DNA from: Acinonyx jubatus
Lineage: Eukaryota; Chordata; Mammalia; Carnivora; Felidae
Length of the DNA stretch: 64,000 bases
NCBI RefSeq assembly: GCF_027475565.1
Contig: NC_069383.1
Span: 142,683,839-142,747,838, forward strand
Reading direction: 5' to 3'
Below, piece by piece: positions 23,380 to 35,393 of the stretch. Under the pieces are notes generated by a model, which saw only the letters and a program-made list of their open reading frames with translations, was not told the origin of the DNA and searched no databases. Within the stretch, counting starts at the first letter, position 1. Every line of letters begins with the position of its first letter. The position numbers were made by a program, and so were the translations under genes.

Positions 23380-25320
23380 ATAGAAGCTCTTAACATTTGG
23401 GAAAAGCAAATGTCCTTGTGAATTTCCTTCCAGGCATTTTGGTGTGGAGGATGGATTTTATTGACAGATGGCAAATTCTAAAGTAGGGCATCATATGTTT
23501 CTCGTAGGTCTTGCCCCCCCTGGTTTGGGCCAAGATCAAGAGGCAATGTGGAGAACTTACTATGGCTTCCATAGTTGAGCTGAGCCTGGACTGCACCACC
23601 TTACACACTTGGGTTCAATGTTTTTATTTCCTAGGGACAGTTTGCATGATTTTCCTGAGAAAAAAATCACATCAAAGCAGCGTGGGGAGGGGAGGGTGTT
23701 CCAAGAATATGATATGGATATGTCCTACCAACTGTCCACACAGTAAGGATGGAGGAGGAGGGTTATGGGGAAAGTGTCCACCTGTTCTTCTAAGACCTCA
23801 AGAGCACCTCAACCTGAGTGTGCTGGGGCTAAAGAATATGGCACATTCTGTGAAACTAAAGGGAACTACAGAAGCACACTGACAGAGTTCACCTTGACCT
23901 GTTTTTCTGTCACTTCTATTGCCTGATCTCTAGTAAACTCCAACATATCCCAACAGGCCAATGATACCCACATATTCTCCCATTTTTGGAAAAGGCCAAG
24001 CAAGACCACGTATTCCATTTTACGGCCTAGGACATCTGAGTCACTAAACCTTATCCTAACATGAAACCTCAGGTAAGAATGTATACCTCCTTCTAATCTG
24101 AAACAGTTTTGCCTTAAGGCTTCCTTCTTGAGACAAAATGGGTGCTCATGAAGCTCTTAGCCAGGACTAGTCTTCCTGAGACTGTTTCTGAGCCTTGCTT
24201 GCTGCTAAGTGCTTCTTGTAAAATATGGTAAATGTAGGGCCTCAGAAATGCTTTCCTTGGGGGAGGGAAGAAGAAAGTATTGTGCAAGATAGACAGCTGA
24301 GCACACATAATGATTGCCATATGTCAAAGAATTTCAAGCCTTTAAAATGGACGTTGGCAGTACTTTGCTAAGTGTTCCCATAAAACGACTGCTTTTATAG
24401 GTTTCTGAGGTCTTAACAATGGAAAACATGGAGTCCTGATCTTTCTGTATCTTGGTTAGTTTTACCATTCCTTTGTTCCAAGGACTTGGGACTATCTCCC
24501 CTTGGCACCAAACAGACTCTGATCTGGATCATCCAATTACGGGTCATGAGTTACAATGAAGCATTTTCCCATGATAGTCTCAATTTTATTTAGCCTTTAA
24601 GAAGTAGGGAAAATTTCCCTTTAAGTAAACCTTAGAGCCCTTGGAGCAGAAACTGATAAAAATCATGACCAAATGAACAGTTTGTCTGGCTTCCTGTGTC
24701 CTTCTTCCTCTTCAGTGGGAAAATGAGGTGATTAATTTGATAATGAGGCAAAAATCCTTAGGTAGGAGGAATGTCCATAAATAACTTCATTTGTATTTAA
24801 TCCTCAATCCTGGAAAATCACCTCTGAAGCCCTCCACACAATCTGAACTGTCTTAAGTTGCTTTTATATCATAGAAAGAAGCAAAGATTCTTTTGATGGC
24901 CCCAAGGAAGAGTTTTGATTAAATTCTTCAAATCAGGGAAATTGAGTGCTCTGCCCCCAAGCTCTCTTTATTTACCTCTTTGCAACTTATAAACCACAGC
25001 TTTCCACCTCACAAAGACTAAGAAAGTTTTCTTTTCTATGTAAAGGAGAATCCAGCAAAGTCTTTGTTCTCCTAAAACTTATGTCCTGGCCTCAGAGACA
25101 GAAATAAGAGAATAAACAGATGGGATCTCTATGTCATTTACTAAGCACTGTTAAGGAGATACGCAAGAGTGTGTGCAAAAGGTGAATAAAAGGAAAGTTT
25201 CCTTTTGAGGTGGGGTGGTCAGCAGAGGACTCTTCAAAAAGCTGATAATTTTATTGACATCTGAAGGATGTGAGCCATGGGAAGGGCATTCAAGATAGAA
25301 GGAACAAAAAGGACAGGACA
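23380..25320. other. Unassigned intergenic DNA (1.9 kb)
   Basis: I see no gene. A 123-codon plus-strand frame at 23511-23882 is the longest here; its peptide has no domain I recognise. No identifiable transposon. Confidence 0.45.
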
Positions 25321-25524
25321 GGGGCACCTGGGTAGCTCAGCCGGTTAAGCGTCTGACTCTTGATCTGGACTCGGGTCATGATCTCACCGTTCTTGAGTTG
25401 GATCCCCACATCAGGCTCCACGCTGAGTGTGGAGGCTGCTTGGGATTCTCTCTCTCCCTCTCTGTTTGACCCTCTTCCTCTCTTTCTCTCTTAAAATAAA
25501 TTATTAAACTTAAAAAAAAAAAAA
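25321..25524 (+). mobile_element. CAN-SINE
   Basis: Head 'ggggcacctgggtagctcagccgg', B-box region diverged ('gttggatccccac'), pyrimidine tract and A13 tail. Flanks share 'aggacag' (about 25310-25316 and 25536-25542) but no long duplication is clear. Confidence 0.92.
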
Positions 25525-25544
25525 AGCAAGATTAGGACAGAAGT

Positions 25545-27190
25545 CCAGAGGCCAGAAAGGGTTTGGCAAGGAATAAAGACTACTGATGTGGCTAGAAAGC
25601 TGTGAGCAAGGTGGGAAAGCATGAGCTGAGGGTAAAGACACATAATGGTGCAGCTGCTAAGGAGACCCAACTGGGCCTTGTTGGCCATGGAAATGAGTTT
25701 AGCCTTCAGCAAAATCTAGGTAATATTAAAGCCTTCAAGGTAACCTGAAAGACTGAATCTTTGTGCCTGGGATTTGGAAAGCCATATGCCAGTAAAGAAA
25801 ATCTGTGCCATAAGAGGTACAAAAATGATGAGTTTGCAGAGAGAAGGCATAGCACAGAAATGCCATTTACAGTAGTCCCCTCACACAGCTTTTATATCGT
25901 AGAAAGAAGCATGGGTATGTATCATCAGCACCTGTCCCAACCCATCCAGTCAATGTCTTATCGGTCTGTCTCATGTTGATGCTGTAGTGTAAACAAGACA
26001 ACACAGAGCAAATTCAAGGCTAAATGACTGCTAAATGAAATTGCAAGCTTTGCAAAGGTCGAAAAATTTCTTGCATTCCTTAAAAGTTGAAGAATCCAGT
26101 TAACCGTATCCAAAGCCATGGACCAGGGAGGATTGGGGAATAAACCAAAAGAGAAAATCAACCACATTGAGGCTATAACTGGAGCTTTAAAGAGAATGAT
26201 TTGAATATCAAAGATTAAGAGAGACCCTTAGGAAAATTTGTGAAATCCTTGAGTAATTTTGAAAAAAGAGAGAAAGAGACTTTATAACAATGTTGCAAAA
26301 GTTCAAGGCCAAGTTGACTTTTGCTATTATACAATTTTGTCAGAACAATTGGAATAGAAACCACTCGACTCATACTGTATATTTTCTGAGAGGGCAGAGT
26401 TTTCATCTAGCCCTCTGTTTTGATCTATTTTGTTAAATAGTAAATAAAATAAGCTTGTTTTCATAATTGCTAGCTTTGTCTTTCAAGTTAAAGCCCCACG
26501 TAACATTTTTTATAGTTTATTTTGAAAATTCAGTCCTTATTTTTGATGGATTCATGTTAAGTAGCATTTTTCCAGCACTAATTATCTTTGGATAATGAAG
26601 ACCTTCTGTGCACACAGTTAGGAATGTGCTGCCTCTGCAGATTAAGATGGCAGCCATGAGTCACTTGCCCATGCCCGAGTACCTTGAGTTACTTGTTGAA
26701 GAGGAAGAGGACACTTCTGAGTATTCATACTCTCCTCTGGTCCTTCACCGTGTGTGAGGGGCTGTCTGGGAAAGGAAGAAACCTGGGTCTAAGACTCACT
26801 GGCCACAGTCCAGCCAGCAAAGGAAGACACTTACTCTGAGGGAGACATATTTTTGCTTCGCAAGAGCTTTCAGAAACTACATTTAAAATTTCCCTGTCCC
26901 AGGGATTTTCAGATGTCTGGATAACAATGTAAAGGCTTCCCAGATGGAAGATGTATTCTCTTCAGGAATTACAATTATGAAATAAGTACTTGCAACTCCT
27001 TCCCACACTGCCTTTGAGAATGTCTTTCTGTGGACACCTCTTCAGAAAGTTTCTGAGGCAGGGCCAAGAGCTCAGGGCATGGTGTCCAAAAGATTTGGAA
27101 TCGGATCCAGTTTCTCTACTTCCTAATTGGAAAGCAGATGTACCCTCTCATGTATCACAGCTAGGAAGCTGGGCACTGCAATACTAATCC
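25545..27190. other. Unassigned intergenic DNA (1.6 kb)
   Basis: No gene is seen. Frames up to 73 codons lack recognisable features. Repeats are too diverged for me to name. Confidence 0.45.
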
Positions 27191-27197
27191 CTTTAGA

Positions 27198-27990
27198 AGG
27201 CAGATAGGGAAATGCAAATCAAAACCACAGTGAGATATTACTTCACATCCACTAGGATGGCTATAATGAAAAGGACAGATGATAACGAGTATTGGCAAGG
27301 ATATGGTGAAAATGGAATATTCATACAATGCTGGTGGGAATGTGAAATAGTACAGCCACTTTGGAAAAATTTGGCTGTTCCTCAAAATATTAAATATGGT
27401 GTTACCACATGACTCAGCAATTCCACTCCTAAGTATCTACCTAAGAGAAATGAAAACATATATCCACACAAAAACCTGCACACGAATGCTCACGGCAGTA
27501 TTGTTCGTGATAGCCAAAATGCGGAAGCAACCCAAGTGTCCACGAACTCATGAATGAATAAACAAAATGTGGTATATGCATATAATGAAATATTATTTAT
27601 TAACAAAAAGGAAAGAACTACTGACACATGCTACAACATGGATGAACCTTGGAAGCATTATGTTAAGTGAAATAAGCCAGTCACAAAAGACCATGTGATA
27701 TGACATGTGTTATATGATTCCGTTTACATGATATGTTCAGAATAGGTGAATCTATAGAGACATAAAGTAGATTAGTGAGTGCCTAGGGATAGGGGCAAGA
27801 AAGTGGGGCAGGGGGAGTGACCACTAATGAGTATGGGGGTTTCTGTTTGGGCTGATGGAAATATTCTAAAATTAGATCATAGTGACAGTTGCACAACTCT
27901 GCGAATACACAAAAAACTATTGAACCGTATATTTTAAATGGGTAAATTTATGGTATGTGAGTTATATCTTAATAAAGCATTTAAAAGAAA
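27198..27990 (+). mobile_element. 5'-truncated L1 (L1MA/L1MB-type) ORF2 end and 3' UTR
   Basis: It starts in the ORF2 C-terminal region; the frame at 27212-27412 reads MQIKTTVRYYFTSTRMAIMK, then a W-W-E-C and P-L-W-K pattern typical of the L1 ORF2 C-terminus. It then runs through 'ggaagcattatgttaagtgaaataagccagtcac' to the 3' UTR, ending 'ttatatcttaataaagcatttaaaag'. The element is broken by stops and cannot move on its own. Confidence 0.93.
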
Positions 27991-28199
27991 TCAATTGGGT
28001 ATGACAATAGGACCAGTTCAAAAGTGTACACCTGTAACTGAATTATGGTGTTTAGACTTTGAACCTTAATTGACACATCAAGGGCAAATCCTACTTTGTC
28101 TTTCCCTGCCCCCTTCCTCTATTATTACTTACCATCACTGCTTTCAGCAATGGATACACCAAGTTCTGCCTTCTATTTCTTCCAAATGGGTTCTTTGAA

Positions 28200-28500
28200 A
28201 GACTCATGAATGATATATATGATTACAGACAAAGCCCCAACTCTCATATATTGCTAGCAACCAGCAAGCAAATGAATCAAATTAATTTTAAACCGGCAAT
28301 CTCAAATATTTACAAAGTCTGTCCTTTAATGTCCATCGTGTTTAAAAGTGGTGTTCTGAAGGACTTACTGAGTCATGATTGCATAATGAATCCAAGTGTT
28401 AAGTTACTGGTAATTGGAAAGGACCCAACTGAAATTAATTCTAAACCCATAATCTTATGAGTTTACAAACAAAGGTTGCACTTTAATTCTGGCGGGTTTA
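28200..28500. promoter_or_regulatory. Possible enhancer-like conserved element
   Basis: Repeat-free AT-rich stretch with a compact composite at 28369-28390 (tgagtcatgattgcataatg: AP-1-like TGAGTCA next to an octamer-like ATTGCATAAT). A 16-bp direct repeat aaattaatt(t/c)taaacc at 28279-28294 and 28432-28447 contains homeodomain-type TTAATT. Function is inferred from motif content only. Confidence 0.25.
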
Positions 28501-28894
28501 GAAGTTTTCTCCCAAAAGCCTTGTTCTTTCAAGAATAGCAGCACCTTTCACCTTTCCCACACCAGCTTGTTTATCGTCAGATCTCAGAATAATTTCATTC
28601 TTTCTAAAACCCAAAAAAACAGTCCTAGTTCCAAACTGCAATTCATTAGGAGAGGTTCCATGGCATTTGTCAGACCTCGTGCTGCGTGCTTTCACTGAAA
28701 TGGGGCAATGGTCTGCATTCACTTAAGATGGCTACCATGTGGTTGGGAATTTTTAATTTGAGATTTGGAAAGGGAGTAATGTGAGGTCCAGACGAGGACC
28801 TCTCTGCTCATACTTGTGTCGATGGAGGTACAGATGGGAAACACAAGACCTGGTTCTGATACGAATCCTGGCAGTGTAAAGTGAGTCAGATCAT

Positions 28895-29030
28895 GACTAC
28901 AAGCTAAGGCCTTTGAATTTTATTTGGTGGACATAAGCAAGCCCCTTGAGGTTTTTAAAATAGAGAAGTGGAATAAACCAAGATGGTTGTTAGAAAAATT
29001 TATTTTGATCTATGCCATCCGTTTTGAATA
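28895..29030 (-). repeat. L2 LINE fragment
   Basis: 'taaggcctttgaattttatttggtggacataagcaagccccttgaggtttttaaaatag' follows the same reverse L2 segment as at 19080-19140 (gatcatgtcactcccctg region). Confidence 0.5.
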
Positions 29031-29034
29031 ACGG

Positions 29035-29230
29035 ATGATTGTAGTGAGTGCTTCCTGTATGCCAGGCACCATCTTTACACCTGACCACCTTACTCACTAT
29101 CATTGTCCTGTGAGGAGGCCTTTTATTATCCCTGTTCACAGGTGAGGAGAATGCATCTCAGGTTAAGAAATTGACCCGCAAAGCCAGGATTCAAATTCTT
29201 ATACTAGCAACTTCAACAATTTATACATCC
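29035..29230 (-). repeat. MIR SINE, near full length
   Basis: 'gtgagtgcttcctgtatgccaggcaccatctttacacctg...gtgaggaggccttttattatccctgttcacaggtgaggag...ttaagaaattgacccgcaaagccaggattcaaattc' is the MIR reverse complement from its 3' end to the tRNA-like part. Confidence 0.85.
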
Positions 29231-29234
29231 TTCC

Positions 29235-29655
29235 TGCCCCAGAGGATGGTGCTGAGGCAGCAGGGCCAGGAGGCTGTCCTTACGTAATAAAGGCTTGAAG
29301 CAGACGGAGGTAGGGCAGATGGTAAGGGAGATGCCAGGTGTGGGAGACAGGGCAGGAAAGGGATGAATGGGGCTAGGTGATTGACTGATGGGACCTTGGG
29401 ATCTTTCTCTTTGTTTCAGCTACTGTGTGAGCAACAGGAATGCAGAACCAAGATTCTCCCCTCTCCTCAAGCAACTTTCTCTCTAGTCCTGGGATGGGAT
29501 CCACACCATCAGACAAAATCAGGGCTGGGTTCACTGGATGGTAAACCTGCCACATGACTGGCAGAGATGGTAAAGCTGGAAGGGTGGGTCAGAGTTCCAC
29601 CTGTGAAGTTGGTATAGGATGTGGGTAAGATTGCTCTTGCACTCTTGCAGATAGA
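29235..29655. other. Unassigned intergenic DNA
   Basis: No gene or repeat I can name. Confidence 0.4.
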
Positions 29656-29659
29656 AGGT

Positions 29660-30017
29660 CTTAGGGACTGAATGTGTGTGCCCTCCCAGAATTCATATGT
29701 TGAAGGCTTACCCTCCTCCATACCATTGCACTGGAGACAGGGCCTTTAAGGAGAGGATTGTTAAATTAGACCATATGGTGGGCTCTCATCTGATAGGTCT
29801 GGGGTCCTTATAAAGAGGAAGAGACACCAGAGATTGCTTTTTCTCCACCATGTGAGGACAAAGTGGGAAGGTGGCCATCTGTAAGCCAGGAAGAGAGCTC
29901 TCACCAGAAAATGGGTCTTGATCTGGGATTTCCAGCCTCCAGAACTCTGAGAATATGAGTTTCTGTTGTGGCAGCCCCTTAATCTATGGTATTTTGTTAT
30001 CACAGCTCAAGCAGACC
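29660..30017 (+). mobile_element. MaLR LTR (MLT1-type), solo
   Basis: Sense-orientation motifs in order: 'ttagggactgaatgtgtg', 'aattcatatgttgaagg', 'gagacagggcctttaag', 'ggtgggctctcatctg', 'gggtccttataaag', 'accatgtgaggacaaagtg', 'gccatctgtaagccagg', 'cttccagcctccagaactctgagaa' (here 'atttccagcctcc') and 'ttttgttatcacagc'. No internal retroviral sequence follows, so it is a solo LTR of the ERVL-MaLR class. Confidence 0.92.
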
Positions 30018-30310
30018 AGCCCAGAGGATTCCTTCAGTGCCTGTCCCAGGAATGCCCTACCTTCATGGGATGGGCAACCAAATGAGGGAACTGAGGCATG
30101 TGGCTATGCTGTGTACCTGATGCTCTGGCACTGAATGAAAATATTTTAAGAGTATAATCTTTAATATATGTTAACTAGATTTGCGTTACTGGGTTAATCA
30201 GAACCTGTCTACTCTTACTTTTTGTCCACTTAACTGTCATATTCTCAGAGAGGTCAATTCAAGTCCCTCTGCCATAATCTTTATTACCAATCGTACTCCC
30301 TATAGTTCTG

Positions 30311-30495
30311 ATTTTTTTAAGTTTATTTATTTATTTTGAGAGAGTGAGTGGGGGATGGGCAGAGAGAGAGAGAGGGAGGGAGAGAATCCCAAACAGGCTC
30401 TGTCAGATAAGGGGCTCAATCCCATGAACTGTGAGATCATGACCCGAGCTGAAATCAAGAGTCAGATGCTTAACCAACGGAGCCATCCAGGAGCT
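30311..30495 (-). mobile_element. CAN-SINE, diverged
   Basis: Minus-strand copy with tail 'aagtttatttatttattttgag', GA tract at 30347-30387 and head complement 'ccaacggagccatccaggagctt'. About 20 bp of the middle ('ccacactgtcagcac' segment) is missing. No clear target duplication, consistent with an older copy. Confidence 0.88.
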
Positions 30496-30599
30496 TCCAC
30501 AAGTGACACTTCTCAATGTCCCCTTCCTTTTCGAAGCATACACATATCATGGCTTCTGTAACAGGGCCCTCTCTTATTTTTTCCAATTGTTCTGGTCAC

Positions 30600-31300
30600 T
30601 ACTTCCCATCCCCTTTGCCCATCCTTCCTTAGCTCTTCAATGCTGGAGTGCCTCATGGTCCTAGACCCTCCTTTTCTCATGCCATAGGTCTCCCCAGGCT
30701 CACGCTGCTCCCACTATAAACGGATGCCTTTGAAATCTGATCTTCAGGTACAACTCCTTAACTTGTGGACTCATTTTTCTATTTACTGGTTGTACATCTT
30801 TATTTGAGTACTTGGCAGTGATCTTAAGCCAGGTAAACCCTTTATGGAACTCATCCCTTTCCACCCACTTCATCCTTTACTTCCCAAATTTGCCCTTTCT
30901 TCCATATTCCTTATTTCAGTGAATGGCACCGCCATGAACCTGTCTGCCAATCCAACAACTCAGATGTCATTCTTGACTCCATTTTTTCCCTCACCCCCAC
31001 AATTGGACCATAACTACATTATAAATGTGTCCGCTTCTGTCAGTGCCCACTGCTAGGTTACTGCAATACCTAATAACTACTTATTTTCCTTTTATTCTTG
31101 GCCCCCTCTGAACCCTTCTCTTCTCTGTGTCCAGAATGAACTTCCATAAACTTCATATCTAATAAAGTCACATCCAGAACTGTCCTAAAATATTGACCAT
31201 TGATCTATTTGGTCAAAACCTGAGCTTTATTTGTTTTCCACACTCATATACCGCCTCCAGGCTCTGGCAAATTCTGTTTCCCTTCATAAAACTAAAGTCA
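30600..31300 (+). repeat. L2 LINE ORF2 fragment
   Basis: The sense L2 ORF2 order is recognisable: 'cttcaatgctggagtgcctcatggtcctagaccctccttttctc', later 'cagatgtcattcttgactccattttttccctcacccccac', 'gttactgcaatacctaataac'. It is too decayed for coding. Confidence 0.7.
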
Positions 31301-32759
31301 GATCTGTACACAGGCTTTGGCGATATGAATGTGGTATCAGAACTGAGATATATTCCGAGTGTACAATTCCCAAGAGGTCAGTTTGGTAAAGACTGGTATC
31401 ACGTTAACACGATCCTGCTCCGAGTACGCAACTAAACTTCAATACCTTAACCTGGGGGACTGTATGGGGAATTTTGGAGATTCATCAGGGTTATCAGATG
31501 TTTCAATGTTTACAACCATGAAATGTCTACGACTGCTGTTTGACATAAATGAATTATATTGGGACTTGATAGAACTAAAATATTTTAAGATATATTAAGG
31601 CCATCTCATCATTAAGTGGCGTAGTTAAGCACAGAACTGTTCTGTTACAAAATTAGCAATACAAAGAAATACTGTTACTAAATTATATGAAGAACAACAA
31701 CTATCCCCAATCAGTATGATTGTTAACAGCATGCTAGCACAACAACGGTGCTGTTACTCAATATTGGCTGGCAATGACTTTCTATTTCTGAAATACTTAA
31801 GCTATAGGCAGAAGGCTGTAGAATGTTATGGCATTATTGTTAGCAGTACTGGAGATTGTGTCACCAACTGGGCAATATAGTAGCTCACAGGACAGCCACT
31901 TTATTATTATCACAGCTGAGATCAGGGCAGTCAGCTATGGTGATATTGTGCTATCATTGCTATCATAATTACAGGTAGAAGAGCAAGGAACGATTATTGT
32001 CACTGATGTATAATCCATCGAATAGAGGAGAGCACAGTGTGGTGTGGTTATGATTAAAAGTATACATTGTATGACACTGACTAATGACATTGAGACTAGT
32101 ATGACCAGCAGTAGGAGATAGAATTATCGTACCTATTCTGTTAAAAGTGATGAATGTTATAGTCTACCAATGTGCACAATGGAAGATTGTTATTTCTGTC
32201 ACCATGCTCATATGGGACACAGTGTAGGTTAGTATAGAATACGGCACAGTAGAGCCATATCAGTGTTACCGTACAGAACTAAATTTTAAAATTAAAATAG
32301 GACAATCTGTAGGTTATGCTGTATACTTTTTTTTTCTTTTTGCCAGCTTAACAGCCAACGTAAAGTAACCAAATCCCAGACAGCCCAGGATAAGTAGTAA
32401 CTGCCACCAACAGAGGCATGGTGTAATTTAGGATGGAATAGTTTGAAGTGGTGGGCAAACGAGTTAAAAGTAGCCTTAAGAGCATTAAACAGAAGAAAGT
32501 AGGTAAGGTCAATGCAGCATAGGATGATATGCAGATTTGCTTTAACAAAACTGGTGCAAGTAATTGATAGCATATTAGGTAGTAGTATTATCTCGAAGTA
32601 CCCTAGCAGTATGATAATTGCCAGAATGAGTATAAGGTATTAATAGTAAAGATGATTAACACACTATCAGCTTATAACTATCGAAATCACCACATCCTAT
32701 GCAATCAGAAGGATTCCTCCTTTAGATGGATGGTCTCATTGGAAGAACAGAAGAACACT

Positions 32760-32935
32760 GTGACATAGGTCCTGACATTAGCTCCCCCCACACAGATGAG
32801 AAAACAGGGCTAAAGCTATCAGGTTCCTTGAGCAAAATCACATGAGAAGTAAGGAGTGAAGCTGTCACTCGAGCCTATGTCTGACTGTGTCTGACTTCAC
32901 AGACCTTGTGTTCTATACTATTCATGATATTCCCT
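32760..32935 (-). repeat. MIR SINE fragment
   Basis: 'cacacagatgagaaaacagggctaaagctatcaggttccttgagcaaaatcacatgagaagtaaggagtgaagctgtcactcgagcc' reads as the MIR reverse complement. Confidence 0.7.
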
Positions 32936-33340
32936 TTGGTAATGTCAGAGTAGTATGTAAAATATGGTATACTGTAGGGATAGCAACACTGACACTATAA
33001 TACTAATAAAAACTGAAGCAGTTCTGAATTATGGGAGGTTGGTACTTGGTTGTTACAAGTTAAGAAACGGTGCGTGTTATATTTTAGTACACGTTGTCTA
33101 GTAACAAACTGATGCTAAGCAATTGTGACATAGCCCATCGAATAGATGTGTTGCTGTCCATTTTGAAGGTAGCGATATATTATGGTACCAGTGTTGTTTC
33201 TGGATTTACAGGAATGAAAGGAAATGTGTGGATTACCATGTGCCCTGACAGTAGAAGACGTACATGATAGTAGAACACTATGACATCCCTGATCAATAAT
33301 GTAAAAGTGTAGGTGTCATCACAGCGCACTATTCGTGTAT

Positions 33341-33403
33341 TATTGCACTGTGCGTATATGCACTATATCTTCTTGCACTGTGTCTACTACATGCATTATA
33401 TCT
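33341..33403. repeat. Imperfect tandem pair, ~31 bp units
   Basis: Both units share ttgcactgtg at the start and a tgca(c/t)tatatct end; the second has a 2-3 bp insertion. This is a small remnant of local duplication in the odd block. Confidence 0.7.
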
Positions 33404-34043
33404 ATTAAAGAACAATAACATGGCTGATTGTAAATACAGGCAGCACAGCACATCTACTTGTATAAAACCATACAATTATTGAGACACTCATACTTCACTC
33501 AAAATCCTGTTTTATCGCTGTACTAAACCAAAATGCATTCTGGCGTATCAATTTTGTAAATATTTGAACACTGTATCTTGTCAGTGAATACTTGCTATTT
33601 GAATGTTAGAAAAGTTGGGTTAGTATCTTTTGCTAAAATTACGGCCATCACACACTAGTTACTGTAGTGACAGAATCGCTCCCAGCTCGTAAGCAAGTAG
33701 GACATGGTTGAGCAGTATCATCACAGATGCTGAAATTATAGGACCATCAGATACAACGGTCCAGCAAAGGTATTGCTTTCAATATCAGAGATGGCAGAGA
33801 GCCTAAGTGACTGCTCACAGTGTAGTCAGGCACTTTGCAAGGCAGTAGCGATAGAAAAATCAGGACGTCACAATCCACTGTCCTGCTTTGAGGCACAGGG
33901 ATGTCTGGTTAATGATTTCACTGTAAACACAAAGCGGCAGTGGTTGATTTCCAGACACAGGATATAGGATAGTGTCGACCAGTGGGCTCCAAAGGGCACT
34001 TTTGTTGTTGCTACTAAAACTATTGGCCGCATTAGCATAGTAG

Positions 34044-34790
34044 CTATGTCGTTTTCATACCTAGAAATGAGGAAGGATTCTGTACAAGGGAGGTGAGTGT
34101 TACTGTTATAAAAAGTAGAAAGAGTGTAATTGTGCTGTCACTACAGACACTGATGAAAGTATTGTAGAATCGTGATGTGTCAATCTTTCTGTTAAGAGAG
34201 TATAACAAAACGACACAGGCGTAAAGCTGTGCCAGCATTACAGACGACATAACGCAAGGTGGCTCTGGAACTGCTCTGTACCGAGTCTCGATGATGGCAC
34301 GTGGTGTGAAAAAAGCCACGTGGTGAAAGTTGACTTGGTGCCAGAATGAACGGAACACAGGCTCTAGGGTCCATTGAGCTGCCTTCAAATTCTGGCTTTG
34401 TCCATTAGAACCTGTGTGATGTGGCCCAGTAGTATAATTCCCGAACTTCACACCTTTCGTCTTCAGGGTGCATCTCTCCACAGCTCGCACCTGCTCTCTC
34501 ATCGTGTAAGGGACAGCGTGGGCCGTGGTCACCAGGCAGCGCCGTCCATGGCCAGCATGCTGAAACTGCCCCATCCCTACCCTGAGCCTATCGCGAGAGC
34601 TTGCAGGTTGTGTGGCAGCATAACTGAATGGCACATTCAAGGACAATGTACAATTATTCATAAATAAAAGGGCAGTGTGACTGTAACTTAGTACTCGTCT
34701 TGATGCTAAGGTCACTAGCGGCATATCATGCCACGGTGACAATATCTTACTAAAAAAGATACCACTCGATATTTCTGTCTCATAACTCAC
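34044..34790 (-). other. Longest open frame of the window (248 codons), probably non-coding
   Basis: An ATG-started minus-strand frame of 248 codons. The peptide shows no domain or family I recognise; a hydrophobic segment near its C-terminal end (ITLFLLFITVTLTSLV) could be a membrane helix by composition. The frame runs antisense through a MIR at about 34350-34620, which argues for chance. Its length is still unusual for non-coding DNA and coincides with the CpG-rich block, where TA-containing stops are fewer. No promoter, Kozak or poly(A) evidence is convincing. Confidence 0.2.
34350..34620 (+). repeat. MIR SINE fragment
   Basis: 'gaacacaggctctagggtccattgagctgccttcaaattctggctttgtcc...gaacctgtgtgatgtggccc' matches the MIR 5' part (gggctctggagtcagac...cgaatcctggctctgcc...agctgtgtgacc). 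It carries several CpG sites. Confidence 0.65.
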
Positions 34791-35393
34791 TTATCGTTAA
34801 ATATTTGGAGCTAGGGTAATTACAATGGGATTGTTGGGAGTGGGATTTTGTGGTAGGTTTTTTGTCAGCAGGATTCTTGGCAGCCTACCGTATGGGATGC
34901 AGCAGTCAGATCATGCACGATGTAAGAGTTTAGGGCTGCACAACGCATCCTAGGCTGAGAGGAGGGCCTGTCCTGCAGATGACACCTGCCGGCACAGCTA
35001 CGTGATTCTATGCTTCACTTTATTGCATGTAATTGTGGGAATAGAAATGACAGTACACCGTGCTGACCTGCATTATGCCAGCCTATACCCTTCACCTTAC
35101 ACTCAAGTAGCAGGATCGCCAGCACACTGCAGTGAGCCGCGCTCTTTGTATTCGCAGCTACGTGAATATAAAGACATCAGATTATACTAAGCTACTCACA
35201 GGGCTTGAAATAGTGCCAGCCTGCATGACGTTAAAGTAAACATCATGCAGTCACATGTGCCCCACAGTAGCTCCGATGGAGCTACATGGATAGCCCTGAC
35301 GCTTCTCCACACACATGCCTGCAGGCCGCAGGTGTATTTCAAACTCGCCGCACTGCGATAGCTTCAGAAACTGTCAGCGGCGATACCGTAAGT

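Larger units (their letters stand above)
31300..33650. other. Odd decayed block with diverged direct repeats
   Basis: This block has no SINE, L1 or other transposon I can name except a MIR at 32760-32935. It is rich in TAG/GTA/ACAG-type words and contains diverged direct repeats: ccatcgaataga at 32015-32026 and again at 33135-33146 with similar flanks, and two 31-32 bp units at 33341-33371 and 33372-33403. It may be an ancient tandem array or low-complexity DNA that has decayed. No gene is supported; the 93-codon minus-strand frame at 32292-32573 has no recognised relative. Confidence 0.35.

Noticed and set aside
23511..23882. 123-codon plus-strand frame
   Set aside because: No recognisable domain, no splice or promoter support, composition like surrounding DNA.
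29660..30017. Endogenous retrovirus provirus
   Set aside because: Only a MaLR-type LTR is present; no gag, pol or env sequence follows on either side.
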